From assembly GCA_012522075.1 (NCBI GenBank), contig JAAYLG010000140.1, positions 1 to 40,933 on the forward strand: DNA of 40,933 bases, in the 5' to 3' direction. The notes under the pieces were generated by a model. That model was given only the letters and a program-made list of their open reading frames with translations. It searched no databases and was not told the origin of the DNA. Origin of the DNA: Bacillota bacterium (GTDB taxonomy: Bacteria; Bacillota; Dethiobacteria; Dethiobacterales; Dethiobacteraceae). The stretch's first letter is position 1. Each line of letters begins with the position of its first letter. The translations under genes and the position numbers were made by a program. This document shows, piece after piece, positions 36,434 to 40,933 of the stretch.

Positions 36434-37636
36434 ATGACAACATATCTGAATGAAGAAAACCTTGTGCCTGTTGTGGGGAAATATGATGTAATTGTCATCG
36501 GCGGCGGTGTAGCCGGTGTGGGAGCCGCGCTGGCGGCAAAGCGCAATGGTTGTTCAACTCTCCTGATAGAAAAAAGTATTATGCTGGGCGGCTTGGCTAC
36601 TCTGGGGCTCATTGCAGTTTACCTGCCGCTTTGTGATGGCAAAGGCAGGAAAATGGTGGGTGGGATTGCCGAGGAACTGTTGCACGTAGCCATTAAATAC
36701 GGATATGACAATCTTCCCGCCGGCTGGACAATGGGCTGCAGCCGGTCTGATGCCAAAGGAAGGTATATGACAGTATTTTCGCCGGCGGAATTTGTCATTG
36801 CACTGGACGAACTGCTCTGTGCAGAAGGGGTGGACCTGCTTTTTGACACTGTTTTCAGCCTGCCTGTGATGGAAGACGGTGTGTGCCGCGGTGTTATTAT
36901 GGAAAACAAAACGGGCCGAGTCGCTTATCAGGGCAAAGTGATTGTGGATACAACGGGAGATGCGGACGTAATGTACCGTGCCGGTGCGGAATGTATTGAA
37001 GCAGACAACTGGCTCTCCTTCTGGTGTTACAACACCAGCTTGGAACGGATGCAAAAAGCTGTGCAGGAGGGTAAAGTTTTTTCCGGCTTACACCTGCAGT
37101 GGTTTGGAGCTGATGCCTTTGGCAAGAATGCTGTTGGCAGTGCCAGGAAATATTACGGTACTGATGCCAATGAGATAACGGCTTTTGTGTTGGCAGGCAG
37201 AAACCTTGTCAGACAAGGGCTGGATAAGGCCAAGGCAGACAGCCGGGCATATATCACATTACCGGGTATGGCTCAATTCCGTACCACGCGCAGAATCAAA
37301 GGTTTTTATGAATTACAGGAAGATGACATTAACAAACATTTCGCAGACTCTATCGGTACAACCGGGGACTGGCGCAAGGCCGGACCGGTGATGGAAATCC
37401 CTTACCGTACACTAATTGTCCCCGGAATCCACAATATCATTACTGCCGGCCGCACCATTGCTTCCGCCGGTGACGCCTGGGAGATTACCAGGGTGATCCC
37501 ACCGGCCGCCATGACAGGCCAGGCAGCAGGAACGGCTGCCGCCTTGGCTGCGAAAAGAGGGTGCAGCGTCAGCGAAGTTGATGTTGCCGAACTGCAGCAG
37601 CTCTTGGAGCAGTCGGGCGTGATTCTTCATTTTTAA
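36434..37636 (+). CDS. FAD-dependent oxidoreductase (FAD_oxidored family-like)
   Basis: YDVIVIGGGVAGVGAALAAKRNGCSTLLIEK Rossmann motif; VIVDTTGDADVMYRAGAE; C-terminal ITAGRTIASAGDAWEITRVIPPAAMTGQAAGTAAALA. Confidence 0.88.
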   Translation: MTTYLNEENLVPVVGKYDVIVIGGGVAGVGAALAAKRNGCSTLLIEKSIMLGGLATLGLIAVYLPLCDGKGRKMVGGIAEELLHVAIKYGYDNLPAGWTMGCSRSDAKGRYMTVFSPAEFVIALDELLCAEGVDLLFDTVFSLPVMEDGVCRGVIMENKTGRVAYQGKVIVDTTGDADVMYRAGAECIEADNWLSFWCYNTSLERMQKAVQEGKVFSGLHLQWFGADAFGKNAVGSARKYYGTDANEITAFVLAGRNLVRQGLDKAKADSRAYITLPGMAQFRTTRRIKGFYELQEDDINKHFADSIGTTGDWRKAGPVMEIPYRTLIVPGIHNIITAGRTIASAGDAWEITRVIPPAAMTGQAAGTAAALAAKRGCSVSEVDVAELQQLLEQSGVILHF

Positions 37637-37657
37637 CCGGGATTGGGGGTGCACCCG

Positions 37658-39037
37658 TTGCAAGCAGAGGCAAAAAAGGTTTACCGGACAAAATTGTTTC
37701 GTGATTTATATACCGGCATTATACCGGAACGGTTTCCTGTGCACGACTGTCTTGCGCTGGAATATATGATTCAATATGCAGGCAAAGACTTGATTCCCTT
37801 TGTTTTTCAGTATGATACAGACGAGCTTACGGAAGTTTTTGAGCGGGCGATGGAGGTGCATTTTGGCGATACATTCAATGCTGCGGCCAGAAACCCGGCT
37901 GCTTTGCTGTTTAAACAGTCAAAAGTAAATGTCATGAGCAGGACAGGGATGATACAGCATCCTGAAACATCCGGGTTTGATGCGGATGAGTATGATGAGT
38001 TTATTGCTCACCCGTACGATTTCACTTTCGAAAAAATACTCCCCCGTTTAAACCCCGGTTTTGACAAGGATCCGATTAACCGCAGCGTCAATTTTGCCAA
38101 ATATACCCTTGCCCAACTGGATTTTCTGCAAAACCTGCATACCGCCCTGAAAAGAATCAGAAACCGCTATGGCCTGTATGCGCCGCCTGAAGGTTCTACT
38201 GCCATCCAGTTGGTGCCTTTTGACTTTTTAGCTGATTTCTGCCGCGGTTTTACCAAAATAACTGTAGATATACGCCGATGTCCGGAAAAGGTTGAAGCCG
38301 CCTGCGAAGCGCTCGTGCCATATTTGTTGTGGCGTTCTGTTACACCTGTTATTTCCCCCGAGGGCGCCAATATGATTATGACACATATGGCTCCCTTTTT
38401 GCGCCAGAAAGATTTCGAAAGGTTTTACTGGCCGACCTTCTATAAAATGGTGCATATGATTGCCGAAAGGGGGCAGGCAACATACATCTTCTGTGAATCG
38501 GACTGGACAAGGTTTATTGATTACCTGCAGGATCTGCCCGGCGGGACGCGTTTGCACATGGAATACGGAGACCCGAAACTTTTCAAGGAACGATTGGGCA
38601 AAAAAATGATTTTAAGCGGTTTTTATCCGGTAGTCTTGTTGAAAACCGGAACCAAGCAACAGTGCATTGACAAGGCAAAAGAATTAATTGATATTCTTGC
38701 TCCCGGTGGAAATTTTGAATGGAGGTTTGACAAAAACGCACTCCATTTGGGCGATATTAATCCCGACAGCTACCGTGCCTTAATGGAGTTTGTTTTGGAA
38801 AACAGCAAATATGAAAATGCGGGGGAAGTCGCCACTACAGTAAGAAGAGAGGATACCGTCAAGAAGTTTTCACATGAATACCCTGAATTTACTTCCAAAT
38901 ATATAGTTACTTATGATGAGTGGAAAAAGGAATATCCGCCTATCAATGAAAAAGCGGACCAGGCCATGCGTATAGCTTATAAAAAATATTCCGATTTGGT
39001 ACAGCCGTTTAATGATATTTATTCCTTATACGGGTAA
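37658..39037 (+). CDS. uroporphyrinogen decarboxylase (UroD/MtaA)-fold protein
   Basis: GFDADEYDEFIAHP; GDPKLFKERLGKKMILSGFYPVVLLKTGTKQQCIDKAKELIDILAPGGNFEWRFD matches the UroD-family C-terminal layout; start TTG 37658 after ggggtg, alternative 37643. Confidence 0.78.
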   Translation: MQAEAKKVYRTKLFRDLYTGIIPERFPVHDCLALEYMIQYAGKDLIPFVFQYDTDELTEVFERAMEVHFGDTFNAAARNPAALLFKQSKVNVMSRTGMIQHPETSGFDADEYDEFIAHPYDFTFEKILPRLNPGFDKDPINRSVNFAKYTLAQLDFLQNLHTALKRIRNRYGLYAPPEGSTAIQLVPFDFLADFCRGFTKITVDIRRCPEKVEAACEALVPYLLWRSVTPVISPEGANMIMTHMAPFLRQKDFERFYWPTFYKMVHMIAERGQATYIFCESDWTRFIDYLQDLPGGTRLHMEYGDPKLFKERLGKKMILSGFYPVVLLKTGTKQQCIDKAKELIDILAPGGNFEWRFDKNALHLGDINPDSYRALMEFVLENSKYENAGEVATTVRREDTVKKFSHEYPEFTSKYIVTYDEWKKEYPPINEKADQAMRIAYKKYSDLVQPFNDIYSLYG

Positions 39038-39079
39038 AAGCATTTACGGCAAAGAAAAAATAAAGGAGTGGATGCAAGT

Positions 39080-40336
39080 ATGTATCTGACGGACGAGGAG
39101 AAGCGCATTCTCGACGGGGAACAGGGTGAAATAGCCAGGCGCTGCATGGAGTTTCTTGTTGCCTACGGTGAAGCTGCAGGAGCGGAAAGATTGGTTGATA
39201 TTGACGGCACCGTTGACGTTCATCCAGGTGCCGACTGGGTACCGCAGTATGCTGTCACACTGGATGAAGTGCGGGAACTGGCGGCCAAGGGAGAAAAATT
39301 TAAAGTTCCCACTTTTTCCAATAAGCCGGTGGCACCCGGTTTTATTGTCGACGGCTGGGAAGCTTGCGGCCTGCCGCGCAACAGCGACCCGGAATTTCAC
39401 AGAAAAAACTTGGAGGCCTTAAAACCGTATATGGATATGGGTATGGTGCCGATCTTTTCCTGCAACGATTACCTGGTCAGTTCTTTTTTACCGGCTGTGG
39501 GCCAGCATTGTGCCTGGGTGGAAAGTTCGGCCATTCCCTGGGCCAATGCTATCTTAGGAGCCCGCAGCAACTTTGACGGCTGCTTCCATACCGCCTATTT
39601 GGGAAAAGTACCTGCGTACGATATGCACCTTGATGAAAACCGCCGGGCTACGGTATTGGTGCGCTGTGAAACGGAACTGAAAACAGATATGGATTATGAT
39701 TTGTTTGGCTGGGCTGTGGGAGAAGCAGTGGGGATAGAAGTTCCCGCCTTGGTCGGTATAGGCAAACCCAATTACAGCCAACTTGTCAAAATGAATTCTT
39801 CTCTTAATACCGGCGGTCAGGTCAGGATGTATCATATACCCGGCATGACTCCGGAAGCCCCCACTGTTGAGGCTGCTTTTGGCGGCAACAGGCCCCGGGA
39901 AATCTCTATTTCTCGTGCTGACATGCGCAAGGTTTATGATAAGCTGAATTATGCCGATAAAAACAGTGTGGATTTTGTCTACCTTGGCTGCCCTCATTAT
40001 AACATCCAGGATGTTTACAGAGCAGCCACACTGCTGAACGGTAAAAAAGTAAAAACAAGACTCTGGATTATGACCAACCCTTCCAGTTACCAGGTTGCGG
40101 TGCGTATGGGGCTGCGCGACATCATTGAAAAAGCCGGCGGCATTCTGATGTCCGGCACCTGCCCCGGTGCACTGCTGGAAATGCCGGAGATGCAGGTTAT
40201 GGCTACCGATTCGGCCAAACAGAATTATTACCTGACGGGGCTGTTTTACCCCAAGAAACTTGACGTTTGGTATGGCAGTATGGAAGATTGCATCAATGCC
40301 GCCATCACAGGCAAATGGTCAGGAGAATGGAGGTAG
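39080..40336 (+). CDS. aconitase X catalytic (large) subunit, COG1679-like
   Basis: MYLTDEEKRILDGEQGEIARRCMEFLVAYGEAAGAERLVDIDGTVDVH; GQHCAWVESSAIPWANAILGARSNFDG; MHLDENRRATVLV; YLGCPHYNIQDV; SGTCPG. Confidence 0.9.
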   Translation: MYLTDEEKRILDGEQGEIARRCMEFLVAYGEAAGAERLVDIDGTVDVHPGADWVPQYAVTLDEVRELAAKGEKFKVPTFSNKPVAPGFIVDGWEACGLPRNSDPEFHRKNLEALKPYMDMGMVPIFSCNDYLVSSFLPAVGQHCAWVESSAIPWANAILGARSNFDGCFHTAYLGKVPAYDMHLDENRRATVLVRCETELKTDMDYDLFGWAVGEAVGIEVPALVGIGKPNYSQLVKMNSSLNTGGQVRMYHIPGMTPEAPTVEAAFGGNRPREISISRADMRKVYDKLNYADKNSVDFVYLGCPHYNIQDVYRAATLLNGKKVKTRLWIMTNPSSYQVAVRMGLRDIIEKAGGILMSGTCPGALLEMPEMQVMATDSAKQNYYLTGLFYPKKLDVWYGSMEDCINAAITGKWSGEWR

Positions 40337-40340
40337 AGTA

Positions 40341-40772
40341 ATGTCTGTGGAAGAAAAGAAAATTGTCCTTCGTGGCAGGAAAGTAGTGGGCGGAATTGCC
40401 GCAGGTGAAGCACTGGTATCTAAAGAACCGTTAATGGGCTGGCTGAACGTTAATGCGGCGAAAGGTTACACCACAGAACGCAATCACCCTCTGTGCGGTG
40501 TTCCTTTTAAAGGCAAAGTTCTCGTCTTCCCCACACCGCGCGGGTCCGGCGGGTTTGTCAGCTATGGCAGAACGGCTGAATTTGGCACCAACCCTGCCGC
40601 CTTTGTCTATACAAAGGGCAACAACCTGACTATTTTTGCCGCTATGAATGCCAATGTTCCCACAGTGACAGACTTTGATCAGGATCCGGTGCAGGTAATT
40701 GAAACAGGGGACTATGTGATTGTAAACGGTGATGAAGGCATAGTGGAGGTTATAAAAAAGGAGCACAACTAA
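40341..40772 (+). CDS. aconitase X swiveling (small) subunit, DUF126-like
   Basis: LRGRKVVGGIAAGEALVSKEPLMGWLNVNA...HPLCGVPFKGKVLVFPTPRGSGGFVSYG; immediately follows the large subunit with GGAGGT RBS. Confidence 0.92.
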   Translation: MSVEEKKIVLRGRKVVGGIAAGEALVSKEPLMGWLNVNAAKGYTTERNHPLCGVPFKGKVLVFPTPRGSGGFVSYGRTAEFGTNPAAFVYTKGNNLTIFAAMNANVPTVTDFDQDPVQVIETGDYVIVNGDEGIVEVIKKEHN

Positions 40773-40789
40773 ATGGAAAGAAATAACAG

Positions 40790-40812
40790 GAGACGGGCTT
40801 GCCGCCCGTCTC
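40790..40812. repeat. perfect hairpin downstream of the AcnX operon
   Basis: GAGACGGGC-ttgcc-GCCCGTCTC. Confidence 0.7.
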
Positions 40813-40834
40813 AGACTGTAGACAAAGTCTTATG

Positions 40835-40869
40835 AAATGCAAACCTTGGACGATCCTTGGTTTGCATTT
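40835..40869 (+). terminator. terminator-like hairpin
   Basis: AAATGCAAACC ... GGTTTGCATTT followed by T-rich sequence. Confidence 0.6.
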
Positions 40870-40933
40870 TCATTTATAATTCATAATTGCCGTGGGCAAA
40901 AAATCTTTGGCAAAAGTGTAAAAAAGCCAGCAA

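Noticed and set aside
35801-40772. Phage defence or toxin-antitoxin island
   Set aside because: All genes look like metabolic enzymes; no nuclease, integrase, transposase, att-like repeats or toxin motifs seen

Overview
The window looks like about 35.8 kb of chromosomal backbone from an endospore-forming Firmicute (Clostridia-like; inferred from an intact sigK, a BofC-like protein and Firmicute gene orders), followed by an accessory cluster of about 5 kb at the right end. Recognisable backbone blocks are pyrB-aroD, bioY-thiE-coaE-SLT, yebC-bofC-like-PRC barrel, alaS-ireB-[aldo/keto reductase]-ruvX-DUF1292-mltG-U32-PBP-sigK, thiL-tsaE-tsaB-rimI-tsaD, murC, a radical SAM/PDZ/DUF512-like protein, a YfcE-type phosphoesterase, a PAS-GAF-PAS protein, MATE, AbrB and hslO. 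The signals most worth following are: (1) five same-orientation DnaA-box-like 9-mers (TGTGGATAA/C, TGTGGATTA) in 81 bp directly downstream of tsaD (gcp), with no dnaA/dnaN nearby; (2) a degV gene cut off after about 115 codons and joined out of frame to a cupin gene, followed by an FAD oxidoreductase, a UroD-fold protein whose usual zinc-ligand positions appear replaced, and a two-subunit aconitase-X, together a candidate uncharacterised catabolic module; (3) a BirA-like operator overlapping a strong bioY promoter; (4) a near-consensus SigE/SigK promoter in front of a pro-sequence-bearing sigK; (5) a MATE gene decayed by several internal deletions beside an intact MarR gene. All functional calls were made by eye from motifs and remembered family features; no searches were run.
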